64,000 nucleotides of DNA, from positions 434,001-498,000 of the forward strand of contig NZ_JAHXBF010000005.1 in assembly GCF_020103695.1 (NCBI RefSeq), in the 5' to 3' direction. Of this stretch, positions 16,596 to 25,199 are shown piece by piece. The first letter of the stretch is position 1, and each line of letters begins with the position of its first letter. Source of the DNA: Hyalangium versicolor. Lineage in GTDB: Bacteria > Myxococcota > Myxococcia > Myxococcales > Myxococcaceae. The notes beneath the pieces are model-generated. The model had not been told where the DNA came from. It made no database searches and was given only the letters and a program-made list of their open reading frames with translations. Both the position numbers and the translations under genes were made by a program.

Positions 16596-17369
16596 TCAGG
16601 CGGGCTCTACCCCCTGGGTGGAGCTGGGCTCGGAACCCGTCAGGGGGAGCAGAGAAGCGCGCAGAGCAAGGATCTGTTCGCGAGCCAACGCCTTCAATCG
16701 CTCCACGTCCGCCAGGGTCATGCCCTGAGTGGAAATGGGGGTGCCCACCGTGACGAGTCCTTTGGAGCGGGCGAACCGCCAGGAGTGCTTGGGCAGCGCG
16801 CGCCGCGTCCCGCTCACCGCCAGGGGCAGGATGTCCGCGCCCGTTTCGATGGCCAGGCGGAACGCCCCATCCTTGAAGGGCAGCAACTCGTCGGTCTTCG
16901 AGCGGGTGCCCTCGGGGAAGATCATCACCGGCACCCCCTTGGCCAGCCACTGGGCGCAGCGCGCCATGGCGCCGCGGCCGGACGACTGATCGCCGCGCGT
17001 CACGGGGATGTCTCCGGCCAGCCACATGCTCCAGCCGACGGCAGGGATCTTGAAGACACTGGCCTTGGACAGCCACTTCATCTCCCAGGGGAGATGGGAG
17101 ATGAGGAAGGGGTCCGCGTTGGACTCATGGTTGCTGACGCACACGGTGCGCGGGGGCAGCTGCTTGGGCACGGGGCCGTGGATGCCGAACTGCCAGAACG
17201 GGGTCAGCTTCGCCGCCGTGACTCCGATGAGACGGAAGCACCGCCCGACGATCAACTTGCGGCGATCGAAGGGCCAGGTGAGCAACGCGACCGCCAGCTG
17301 GACGAAGAAGCCCACCAGCGCGACCAGACCGACCTCCAGCCACGTGTAGATCGAGAGCAGAGCATTCAT
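16596..17369 (-). CDS. 1-acyl-sn-glycerol-3-phosphate acyltransferase (PlsC family)
   Basis: A 257-residue acyltransferase. An N-terminal membrane segment (LVALVGFFVQLAVALLTW) precedes the catalytic H-x4-D motif in SNHESNADPF, followed by the GDIPVTR and VMIFPEGTRSK blocks that bind glycerol phosphate. These are motifs I to III of the LPLAT family, so it should make phosphatidic acid from lysophosphatidate at the inner membrane. It lies 15 bases downstream of the exonuclease gene on the same strand. The 90 bases to the C39-like gene hold no feature. Confidence 0.88.
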   Translation of the reverse strand: MNALLSIYTWLEVGLVALVGFFVQLAVALLTWPFDRRKLIVGRCFRLIGVTAAKLTPFWQFGIHGPVPKQLPPRTVCVSNHESNADPFLISHLPWEMKWLSKASVFKIPAVGWSMWLAGDIPVTRGDQSSGRGAMARCAQWLAKGVPVMIFPEGTRSKTDELLPFKDGAFRLAIETGADILPLAVSGTRRALPKHSWRFARSKGLVTVGTPISTQGMTLADVERLKALAREQILALRASLLPLTGSEPSSTQGVEPA

Positions 17370-17384
17370 GAATATCCGGAGCAG

Positions 17385-18185
17385 TTACCGGATCTTCGGA
17401 TCCAGGTCCACGCTCACCGGACAGTGGTCCGAACCAAACACGTCAGGATGGATCGCCGCGCGCTGCACAAAGGGCATGGCGCCGTGGGAGGCCAGCACGT
17501 AATCCAATCTCCAACCAATGTTTCGCGCTCGAGCATCCAGCCGCTGCGTCCACCAGGAATAGTGCCCGCCACCCTTGTGGAAGAACCGGAACGTGTCCAC
17601 CCAACCGGCGCGGATCCACCGGTCGAACTCCTCGCGCTCCTCGGGGCGGAAGCCGCTCGTCTCGCGGTTGTCCTTGGGGCGGGCCAGATCGATCTCCTGA
17701 TGCGCCGTGTTGAAGTCGCCCACCACGAGGATCCGCTCTCCGTCCCGACGCGCCTTCTCCAGCCGATCGAAGAGCCGCCGGTAGAAGTCCAGCTTGTAGG
17801 GGATGCGGCTGTTGTCCCGGTTCTTCCCATTGCCGTTGGGGAAGTAGCCGTTGACGATCGTCAGCCTCCCGAAACGAACCAGTTGCAGGCGCCCTTCGGA
17901 GTCCACTTCCTTGACGCCCAGCGTCGTCTCCACGTCATCCGGCTCGTCCCGGGCGAAGAGCCCCACACCGCTGTAGCCCGCCCGCTCTGCGGACACGAAG
18001 TGGGTGCGCCAGCGCTTGAGGGAGCGCAACTCCTCGGGGATCTGCTCGTGGCGTGCACGCACCTCCTGCACCGCCACCACATTGGCCCGAGCCCCGGAGA
18101 GCCAGCGCTCGAACCCTTTCTTGTGGACCGACCTGAGTCCGTTCACGTTCCAGGAGACGACTCGCACCCGTCTCTTATGGCGCAC
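17385..18185 (-). CDS. xth: exodeoxyribonuclease III (AP endonuclease family)
   Basis: A 266-residue member of the EEP nuclease superfamily. It shows VVSWNVNGLRS with the metal-binding Asn, VVAVQEVRA with Glu, GYFPNGNGKN, GDFNTAHQEIDLARP with the catalytic Asp-Asn pair, and a closing SDHCPVSVDL with the catalytic Asp-His. Length and motif order are those of ExoA/Xth, which incises abasic sites and removes 3' blocks. GTG start; it sits between the hydrolase and acyltransferase genes in a probable three-gene leftward operon. Confidence 0.92.
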   Translation of the reverse strand: MRHKRRVRVVSWNVNGLRSVHKKGFERWLSGARANVVAVQEVRARHEQIPEELRSLKRWRTHFVSAERAGYSGVGLFARDEPDDVETTLGVKEVDSEGRLQLVRFGRLTIVNGYFPNGNGKNRDNSRIPYKLDFYRRLFDRLEKARRDGERILVVGDFNTAHQEIDLARPKDNRETSGFRPEEREEFDRWIRAGWVDTFRFFHKGGGHYSWWTQRLDARARNIGWRLDYVLASHGAMPFVQRAAIHPDVFGSDHCPVSVDLDPKIR

Positions 18186-18209
18186 CCAACCCGGGAGGTC
18201 CAGTCGAAA

Positions 18210-19154
18210 TCATGGCGCCATGGACGGGGGCTCGATCCCTCGCTCGACCAGGAAGGTGCGGACGGCATCCGCGATCTCGCTGCCGGCCTCCACCAGCCCC
18301 GCGTGCCCTGCATCCGGAACCAGCAACCATCGGGCCTGGGGCAACACGCGTCGCATCTGCTCCATGTCTCCGAGGGGAACGATCTGATCGTTGGCCGCCG
18401 CGATGATCTGCGTGGGCACCTCCACCTGGGCGAACACGTCCCACGCATGCCCCACCATGAGGCCCTGGAGCGTCTTCCAATAGGCTTCGGGGCTCATGCG
18501 TCGCAGCGAGGCGAAGAACTCCTCCACATCCGCGCGAGGGGCCCGCGCCCGCAGAGAGCCCATGAGCCGACCTGCTGGGTAGGCGATCGGGCTGGCCAGG
18601 ATGGCATGGATGGCGGGAGCCAGCATCGGTACCAGGGGTGAAACCTCATCCACCACCCGCCGCAGCGCCTTCTGCCCCATCTTCGCTACCCTGCCCTTCT
18701 GCCACGTCAAAGCCGCGCCCGGAGCCCCCGCGATGAGCGTCATGGCGGGGACCAGATCCGGCCGCCGGCGGTACAACTCCAGGACGATGCGAACGCCCAT
18801 GGAGAAGGCGATGTGGTGTGGAGGCCGCCCGTCCCCTCGCCGCATCATCTCCTCGGTGACGCGCTCCAGATCACCCACGTGGATGGGCACTGAGTAGTCC
18901 CCGCTCTGAGACTCCTCGCTGTGGCCGTGCCCCCGGTAGTTCCAGTGCACCACCCGGTGATCCTGCTCGAGGTTGGCGACGATGTAGCGCCAGAAGTTCT
19001 CCGAGCTGCCAATCCCATTGGTCAAAAGGACAGGAGGCCGGGAGCTCATGTCCCCCTCGACACGCTCATCGGGCAGGTTGCCGCAATGGGTGTGGTACGC
19101 AATCCGGGTCCCATCCGGGGCAGTGACGAAGCGAGTGAGGCGGCGATAGGGCAT
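18210..19154 (-). CDS. alpha/beta-fold hydrolase
   Basis: A 314-residue protein. The nucleophile elbow is HIAFSMGVR (Ser in A-F-S-M-G), the oxyanion region VLLTNGIGSSENFW, the acid ANDQIV and the catalytic His in PDAGHAGLVEAG. It has no signal peptide. Substrate not predictable. It is divergent from the PhyH gene; the 140-base gap contains a 6-bp inverted repeat GCAAGC-TTTCCT-GCTTGC (19191-19208) that could be an operator. Downstream, the exonuclease gene starts after 24 bases. Confidence 0.82.
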   Translation of the reverse strand: MPYRRLTRFVTAPDGTRIAYHTHCGNLPDERVEGDMSSRPPVLLTNGIGSSENFWRYIVANLEQDHRVVHWNYRGHGHSEESQSGDYSVPIHVGDLERVTEEMMRRGDGRPPHHIAFSMGVRIVLELYRRRPDLVPAMTLIAGAPGAALTWQKGRVAKMGQKALRRVVDEVSPLVPMLAPAIHAILASPIAYPAGRLMGSLRARAPRADVEEFFASLRRMSPEAYWKTLQGLMVGHAWDVFAQVEVPTQIIAAANDQIVPLGDMEQMRRVLPQARWLLVPDAGHAGLVEAGSEIADAVRTFLVERGIEPPSMAP

Positions 19155-19294
19155 GGACTTCGGAATACATGGTGCGGCGTGCCTCGGGGTGCAAGCTTTC
19201 CTGCTTGCCTACCAGCCCCTCGCGGGATGCTGGACGACACGGCCCAGGCCATCGAGAGTGTTCCCGTGAGCACTCCGCCCCCCCGCGAGTCGAG

Positions 19295-20128
19295 ATGAGC
19301 ATGCTGTGCGTGGATCCCAGCCGCTTCGATGTGGCCCCGGCGCTCGCCCACTATGCCGAGCACGGCTACGCCCGCCTGGGCATGCTGCTGGACGACGCGG
19401 GCCTGGCCGCCCTGCGCGAGCGCGCGGATGACCTGATGCTCGGGCGGGTGGCCTACCCGGGCATGTTCTTCCAAATGGATGCGCCCACCGGCCGCTACGA
19501 GGATGCGCCGCTGGGGCTGGGCTGGCAGGGGCCTTCGCTCGACTACCGCAAGCTGGAGAAGTTGGAGCTGGATCCGCGCTTCCGCGCGTGGCTGGAGAAC
19601 CCCCTCTTCGAGCGCATCGCCCGCGCCTGCATCCCCGACGACATCGTCCTCTACCGCGCCATCCTCTTCCACAAGGGCCAGGCCGGCGGCAGCAACCTGC
19701 CCTGGCACCAGGATGGCGGAAAGCTCTGGGGCATCACCCAGGAACCCGAGTTGCAGATCTGGACCGCCCTGGACGACGCGCCCGAGGACGGCGGTTGCCT
19801 GGAGGTGGTGCCCGGCAGTCACCGGGGAGGGCTCGTCACTGCCCTGGGCGGCGTCATCCCTCCGGATCGCGTGGCCGCCGCCGAGGCCGAATCCCGTCGG
19901 CTGCTCCTACCCGCCCGGGCCGGCGAGGTGCTGCTGATCCACAACCACCTCTGGCACCGCTCCGGTCCGAGCCGCACGGGACAGCGGCGCCGTGCCTTCT
20001 CCACCTGCTACATGAGCGCGCAGATCCGGTGCGTGCGGAAGAAGAAGGCGCCTCGCGTCTTCACCCCTGTCTTCCGTCACCCGCCTGCGGGGACCGCTCC
20101 AGGGAGCTCAGGATCGAGGGGTGGATGA
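19295..20128 (+). CDS. phytanoyl-CoA dioxygenase family (PhyH) Fe(II)/2-oxoglutarate oxygenase
   Basis: A 277-residue protein starting at ATG 19295 (a second ATG lies two codons later). The HxD iron motif is WHQDGG near residue 145, the distal His is in NHLWHRSGPSRTG, and the Arg that binds 2-oxoglutarate lies just after. VPGSHRGG is typical of PhyH proteins. Substrate unknown; many such enzymes hydroxylate lipids or natural products. Its last 21 bases overlap the end of the convergent histidine-kinase gene. No strong ribosome binding site precedes the start. Confidence 0.82.
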   Translation: MSMLCVDPSRFDVAPALAHYAEHGYARLGMLLDDAGLAALRERADDLMLGRVAYPGMFFQMDAPTGRYEDAPLGLGWQGPSLDYRKLEKLELDPRFRAWLENPLFERIARACIPDDIVLYRAILFHKGQAGGSNLPWHQDGGKLWGITQEPELQIWTALDDAPEDGGCLEVVPGSHRGGLVTALGGVIPPDRVAAAEAESRRLLLPARAGEVLLIHNHLWHRSGPSRTGQRRRAFSTCYMSAQIRCVRKKKAPRVFTPVFRHPPAGTAPGSSGSRGG

Positions 20129-22567
20129 GGAAGTAGCCGCCGCATCCTCCGCCGTGCTCGAGGGCAGTGCGGACGTCGAGTAGGCCGCGCGGAAGGCTCG
20201 CGCCGAGGGGAAGAGGACCCGGAACGTCGTTCCGTGGCCGACCTCGCTCTCCACGGAGATCTCCCCGCCGAAGCGGGTGATGATGCCCTGGCACACGAAC
20301 AGCCCCAGCCCCGTGCCCACGCCCACCGGCTTGGAGGTGAAGAACGGATCGAAGATGCGCGCGCGCATCTCTGGAGGGATCCCACCCCCGGTGTCGCTCA
20401 CCTCGACGATCACGTGGTCCTGCACCGAGCGCAGCTTCACGCGGATCTCATTGCGCTCCGGCTGCCCCGCGGGGATGGCCTGCGCCGCGTTGATCAGCAG
20501 GTTGAGGAACACCTGCCCGAAGCGCCCCTCGTTGCCCTCCACGGGAGGCACATCGGCGTAGTCCCGCACCACCGTGGCGCGCGAACGCAGCTCTGCCCGG
20601 GCGATCGTCAGCGCCGACTCGATCACGTTCTGCAGGTTGACGGCCGTGGGCGCGTCGTCCTCCGCGCGCGAGAACGTCTTCAGATCGGCCACGATCTGCT
20701 TCACCTTGTTGGCGCCCATGGAGGCCTCGCCCAGCACCTCCTCCGCCTCGGACAGGCGCCCCGGGGGCAGCTCGCCCGCCAGCGTCCGCAGCTCATTGGC
20801 CAGGAACGCCAGGTTGGAGATCACGAAGGTCAACGGTTGGTTGATCTCGTGCGCCACGCCCGCCGCCAGCGTGCCCATGGCGACCAGCCGATCCGACAGC
20901 ACCAGCCGCGCCTGCATCGCCTTGCGCTCGGTGAGATCGCGCGCGCTCACCACGGTGGCCGGCTCGCCGTCGAACACCAGCGTCATGCGGCTCACCTCAG
21001 CAGTCAGCACCCGCCCGCCGCGCCGCTGGAAGCGCATCTCGCTCGTGCCCGACTGAAGCTGCGCGGGGGCCACATCCAGCGCCCCCTCGGCCAGCGTTCG
21101 ATCATCCGGGTGCACGTAGTTCAGCACCGACGTGCCCACCAGCTCCGAGCGCTTCAGCCCCAGGAAGCTCAGTGCGGACGGGTTCACATAGACGAGCGAG
21201 CCCCCCCGGTGGACGAAGATGGCCTCCGGCGAGCCCTCGATGAGCGCTCGGAAGCTCTCCTCCGAGCGACGCAGCGCCGCCTCGGTCCGCTTGCGCTCGG
21301 TGATGTCCAGGGACACCGCGCCCAGGAAGCGCCGGTCGGCCCCATCCTTCACGATGAAGCGGTAGGTGAACCAACAGCGCTCGGTGCCGTCCGGCGCGGG
21401 GATCAGCTCCTCGGTCGCCGTGGGTTGCCCGGACTCGAGCACCTCGCGATCGCGCTGCCGGACGATGGCCACGGACTCCGCCGACATCAGCTCATGATCC
21501 GAGATCTTCGGCAGCTCCGCCTGAAGTACCCGGTAGAAGCGCCGGTAGGGCTCGTTGGCCCAGACGCGGCGGCCCTCGCCGTCCTTCATGTACGCCAGCG
21601 CCGGGCTGTTGTTCATGTAGGAGGCGAACAGCTCCTGCGTCTCCTGCAGCGCCGTGAGCGCCGCGGCCCGCTCGGAGGCCAGCGCCTGCTTGGCCTCGAA
21701 CTCGGCGGCGTTGGACATGGCCGAGGCGAGGATCACCGCCAGCAGCTCCATCGTCCGCAGTTCCTGCTCCGTGAAGGCGTGCGGCCGCTGCGAGAGGATG
21801 TTCAGGGCCCCGACCACCCGGTCGCCATGCCGCAGCGGCACGGAGATCATCGATCGGATCCCGATGCGCCGTGTGGCCTCCTGGTTCACCCGCGTGTCGC
21901 GATCGGTGTCCGCTGCGTACAGCACCTCGCCGCTCAACAGGGCCGCCCCCGTCAGGCTCTCGTACACGGGCAGCCGGAAGCCCTGGAAGGACGTCACGCA
22001 GCCCACCGTGATGCGGTAGACCAGCATGTTGCCCTCCAGCATCCCCACCGCCGAACCGTCCGCGTGGCACAGCGATCGAGCGTGCTCACAGATGCGCTGC
22101 ATCACCCGTTGCAGCTCCAGGCCTGCATGCAGCAGCTCGCTCTGGAGCTGGACGATGTCCGTCAGCCGGGCCACCTCGCCTCGCCCTCGCTCGCGCAGGG
22201 AATGATCCGACGCGGCGCGGCGATGGTTCAGCAGCGTCAACCGGGCCTGCACTTCGGCAGGGGCGAAGGGCGCCACCAGGAACTCGTCCACTCCGGCCAC
22301 CAGCAGCAGCGACAGCTCCTGCTCCTCCATCGACGCCGCCAGGCCCAGCACCAGCAGCCCATGCGGAGATCCCGCCCGCAGCATCTCCAGCCACTGCGCG
22401 CCCTTGGCCAGGCGAGAGGACTCCACCGCGACCACGTCCATGGGCTCGTGAGCGAGCATGCGCCCGGCTGCAATGGGGTCAGGCTCGACTGCGACGTCGT
22501 GACCCAGGCGCTTCATCTCCCCGACCAGGGAGTCGTATGGGTCAGCAGTGACGAGCAGAATCCTCAT
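20108..22567 (-). CDS. sensor histidine kinase: degenerate receiver, GAF, two PAS, HisKA, HATPase
   Basis: An 819-residue soluble kinase. Residues 1-120 have a receiver fold (MRILLVTADP...VDEFLVAPF), but the phospho-acceptor Asp is Glu (DVVAVES) and the switch Lys is Ala (VAPF). A GAF domain (about 135-285), two PAS domains (about 300-555) and HisKA follow, with the phospho-His in AAGVAHEINQPLTFV. The ATPase has N-box NLLINAAQAI, DTGGGIPP, and GTGLGLFVCQGI. No membrane helix, so it senses a cytoplasmic signal. No response regulator is adjacent. It overlaps the convergent PhyH gene by 21 bases. Confidence 0.9.
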   Translation of the reverse strand: MRILLVTADPYDSLVGEMKRLGHDVAVEPDPIAAGRMLAHEPMDVVAVESSRLAKGAQWLEMLRAGSPHGLLVLGLAASMEEQELSLLLVAGVDEFLVAPFAPAEVQARLTLLNHRRAASDHSLRERGRGEVARLTDIVQLQSELLHAGLELQRVMQRICEHARSLCHADGSAVGMLEGNMLVYRITVGCVTSFQGFRLPVYESLTGAALLSGEVLYAADTDRDTRVNQEATRRIGIRSMISVPLRHGDRVVGALNILSQRPHAFTEQELRTMELLAVILASAMSNAAEFEAKQALASERAAALTALQETQELFASYMNNSPALAYMKDGEGRRVWANEPYRRFYRVLQAELPKISDHELMSAESVAIVRQRDREVLESGQPTATEELIPAPDGTERCWFTYRFIVKDGADRRFLGAVSLDITERKRTEAALRRSEESFRALIEGSPEAIFVHRGGSLVYVNPSALSFLGLKRSELVGTSVLNYVHPDDRTLAEGALDVAPAQLQSGTSEMRFQRRGGRVLTAEVSRMTLVFDGEPATVVSARDLTERKAMQARLVLSDRLVAMGTLAAGVAHEINQPLTFVISNLAFLANELRTLAGELPPGRLSEAEEVLGEASMGANKVKQIVADLKTFSRAEDDAPTAVNLQNVIESALTIARAELRSRATVVRDYADVPPVEGNEGRFGQVFLNLLINAAQAIPAGQPERNEIRVKLRSVQDHVIVEVSDTGGGIPPEMRARIFDPFFTSKPVGVGTGLGLFVCQGIITRFGGEISVESEVGHGTTFRVLFPSARAFRAAYSTSALPSSTAEDAAATSSSTPRS

Positions 22568-22662
22568 TTCTCAGGGCCTTGGAATCCAACCGTTGGGGAG
22601 TAAACCAATCATTTCGACCCCTTCTGAAATAGTCCAGAACGAACCCGTCTCCAGGGTTCGAG

Positions 22663-23469
22663 ATGTCGGATGGTAGGCTCCCAGCCGTGTCTGGAACCCC
22701 AGGTGTCCTGGTCGCCGAGCAACCGCACTACCTCCCATGGCTGGACTTCTACGAGCAGGTGGCGCGCTCGAGCACACTGCTCGTGCTGGATAATGTGCAG
22801 TGGCTGAGGCGGGGTTGGCAGCGGAGGACGCGGGTGGCGCTGCCGCACCACGTGCCCACTCCGGCGCCGAGCGAGCCGGGCTTCCAATGGTTGAGCATTC
22901 CCCTGGAGGGAGCACATCGGGACAGCCTGTTGTCGGAGCTGTCGGTGGACGCCAGCCAACCATGGGCTCGCAAGCACCTGCAGGCGATCACCACGCTCTA
23001 TGGAGGGCGGCCGTACTTCCGCAGCCAGGTGCTGCCTCGGCTAGAGCCCTTCTACGCGGAGGCGGCCCAGGCGCGAGGGCCTGGCTCGCTGCTGCGCACG
23101 CTGCTGGCCAGCATGGCGGTGTTCTACGAGCCACTGGGCCTGGCACCGAGTGTGCGGCTGGCCTCCACCCTGGATCGCTCGCACCCGGACAAGACGGGGC
23201 GGCTGGCTTCGTACTGCGTGCAGATGGGCGCGGACACGTACTACTCGGGCACGGGCTCGACGATGTACCTGCAGCCGGCGGCCTTCCGGGACGTAGGGGT
23301 GCGGCTACTGTGGCAGCGCTTCCGCTACCCGCAGTACCCGCAGGGCCGAGAGGGCCGCTTCGTGTACGGTCTGTCGATCGTGGACGTGCTCTCCAACGTC
23401 CCGGTGGACGAGGTGCGCGAGTGGCTGAAGCCCTCGCCCTGGGGCCCCTTCGCTCCGCCAGCGGGCTGA
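22663..23469 (+). CDS. WbqC-like family protein
   Basis: A 268-residue protein with the WbqC hallmark VAEQPHYLPWLDFYEQVA near the N-terminus and the downstream LDNVQWLRRGWQRRTRV and SYCVQMGADTYYSGTGS blocks. WbqC proteins are found in O-antigen and natural-product clusters and are thought to act on amino or acyl groups of sugars, but the reaction is not settled. It is divergent from the histidine kinase (95 bases between) and convergent with the AAA ATPase. It stands alone rather than in a polysaccharide cluster. Confidence 0.78.
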   Translation: MSDGRLPAVSGTPGVLVAEQPHYLPWLDFYEQVARSSTLLVLDNVQWLRRGWQRRTRVALPHHVPTPAPSEPGFQWLSIPLEGAHRDSLLSELSVDASQPWARKHLQAITTLYGGRPYFRSQVLPRLEPFYAEAAQARGPGSLLRTLLASMAVFYEPLGLAPSVRLASTLDRSHPDKTGRLASYCVQMGADTYYSGTGSTMYLQPAAFRDVGVRLLWQRFRYPQYPQGREGRFVYGLSIVDVLSNVPVDEVREWLKPSPWGPFAPPAG

Positions 23470-23478
23470 GTCAGCCGG

Positions 23479-25140
23479 CTACGGCGTGCCTCCCGGAGGT
23501 GGCAGGCCGCGTTGGGGTGTCTTGTCGAAGCGGACGAAGTAGCTGCGCACGGCGCGATCCAGGAGCACCGGGTTGAGCTGCGGCGGGATGCCCAGGTAGT
23601 TGGCCATATCGATCACCTGATCGAGCAGGTCTCTCGGCTGGCAGGCGGCGAAGGGGCGGCCTTGGGGCCGGTAGTGCTTCTCGATGAGATACTCCACCAT
23701 CTCGGGATCGTACGGGACGTTGCGCTTGTGGCAGATGGCCTCGAAGATCTCGAAGAACTGCCCCTCGTCGGGGCGCTGCACCTCGAGCTTGTAGCGGACG
23801 CGGCGCAAGAAGGCGTCGTCCACCAGATCGGTGGGCTCCAGGTTGGTGGAGAAAGCGGTGAACACGTCGAAGGGCACCTGCACCTTCTTGCCGGTGTGGA
23901 GGGTGATGTTGTCCACATCGCTCTCGAGCGGGACAATCCACCGGTTGAGCAGATCCGACGGGGAGACCTTCTGCCGCCCGAAGTCATCGATGAGCAGCAT
24001 CCCGTTCATGGCCTTCATCTGGAACGGGGCCTCGTAGTACTTCACCTCGGGCGAGTAGACGAGATCGAGCATCTCCAGGGTCAGCTCGCCGCCGACCACG
24101 ACGAGGGGGCGCTTGATGCGGACCCAGCGCCGATCATACGGCTGAGAGCCGGGCTCATCCTCGACGGCCTTGTGGAGGATGCCATCGTAGAGACGGACGA
24201 TGAAGTCGTCGATCATGATGGCGTAGGGGATGAAGATGTCCCCCTCGAAGCAGTTGACCATGCACTGGCAGATGGCCGTCTTTCCGTTGCCGGGGGGGCC
24301 GTAGAAGAAGATGGCTCGCCCGGAGTTCATCGCGGGGCCGATGCCGTCGAAGATGTAGTCGCGGATGCTGAGGTCGCCGAACTTGTCCTCCATACGCGCG
24401 CGGGTGATGCGGTTGCCGCGAATGGTCTGCTTCTTCACGGCGTAGACCCAGTCCTGGATGGGCACGGGCGCCGGACCGTTGTAGCGGTTGCGATCGAGGA
24501 TCTGCCGCATCAGCTCGGTGGCGTACGAGGTGAGCTGGTAGATCATGGTGGACCGGCCGACGCCGGAGGCTCCGCCGCCGCGGATGTCCAGGTACTTCTG
24601 GCGGCGCAGTCCCTCGATGACTTCGTCCACGATGGCGGAGGGCAGCTTGAGGCGGCTGGCGAGATCCATGCCGCGCATCTCACCGGCGAAGAAGACGGCC
24701 TTGAGGATGAGCTCCTCCACCATGGAGACGTTGAGCCCCGCCTCCTCGATGTTGCGCGGCTGCTGGGGAAAGAACGTCTTGGAGGGCGCCGGGGAGGGCT
24801 CGAGGGCGCGGCGCTGGGCGGTGCCGCCCATGCGGCGCTCGGGGCTCGGCGGCGGCGGCGGCGCGGCGGCGCGACGGTCGGGGCCGGGGGGCGGAGCAGA
24901 GACGGCTCGGCGCTCGGGCCCGACGTAACCCGTTTGGGCGGCTCGGGTGGCCTCTGACGCGGGCGGGAGGGCAGGCGCGGCGCCGGTGCCTCCCTTGGGG
25001 CGGGGCGGAGCAGCCAGCGGAGGCGACGGAGGACCCGGAGTGACAGGGACGTCGAGCGGGGTGACGCTGCGGTTCAGGTCGGTGGTGATCTCGGGAGGCT
25101 CGAACCCCGGGGGAGTTCCCGGCCTCTTGAACTCGGGCAT
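23479..25140 (-). CDS. AAA-family ATPase with Pro/Arg-rich N-terminal region
   Basis: A 553-residue protein. The first 130 residues are low-complexity (Pro, Ala, Arg, with repeated PERR-like motifs). A winged-helix-like segment (about 145-205) precedes an AAA module: Walker A FFYGPPGNGKTAICQ, Walker B GMLLIDDFGRQ, sensor-like FSTNLEPTDLVDDAFLRRVRY. Its single ATPase domain lacks Clp or FtsH partners. Proteins of this type with an N-terminal helical domain are seen in deltaproteobacteria; the substrate is unknown. It is divergent from the acyl-CoA dehydrogenase gene with 59 bases between starts. Confidence 0.78.
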   Translation of the reverse strand: MPEFKRPGTPPGFEPPEITTDLNRSVTPLDVPVTPGPPSPPLAAPPRPKGGTGAAPALPPASEATRAAQTGYVGPERRAVSAPPPGPDRRAAAPPPPPSPERRMGGTAQRRALEPSPAPSKTFFPQQPRNIEEAGLNVSMVEELILKAVFFAGEMRGMDLASRLKLPSAIVDEVIEGLRRQKYLDIRGGGASGVGRSTMIYQLTSYATELMRQILDRNRYNGPAPVPIQDWVYAVKKQTIRGNRITRARMEDKFGDLSIRDYIFDGIGPAMNSGRAIFFYGPPGNGKTAICQCMVNCFEGDIFIPYAIMIDDFIVRLYDGILHKAVEDEPGSQPYDRRWVRIKRPLVVVGGELTLEMLDLVYSPEVKYYEAPFQMKAMNGMLLIDDFGRQKVSPSDLLNRWIVPLESDVDNITLHTGKKVQVPFDVFTAFSTNLEPTDLVDDAFLRRVRYKLEVQRPDEGQFFEIFEAICHKRNVPYDPEMVEYLIEKHYRPQGRPFAACQPRDLLDQVIDMANYLGIPPQLNPVLLDRAVRSYFVRFDKTPQRGLPPPGGTP

Positions 25141-25199
25141 GGGAGCAGCCTACCCCAAATCCTGGAATTCTCCGCTGGGGGTGATGCTAACTTTGGGGC

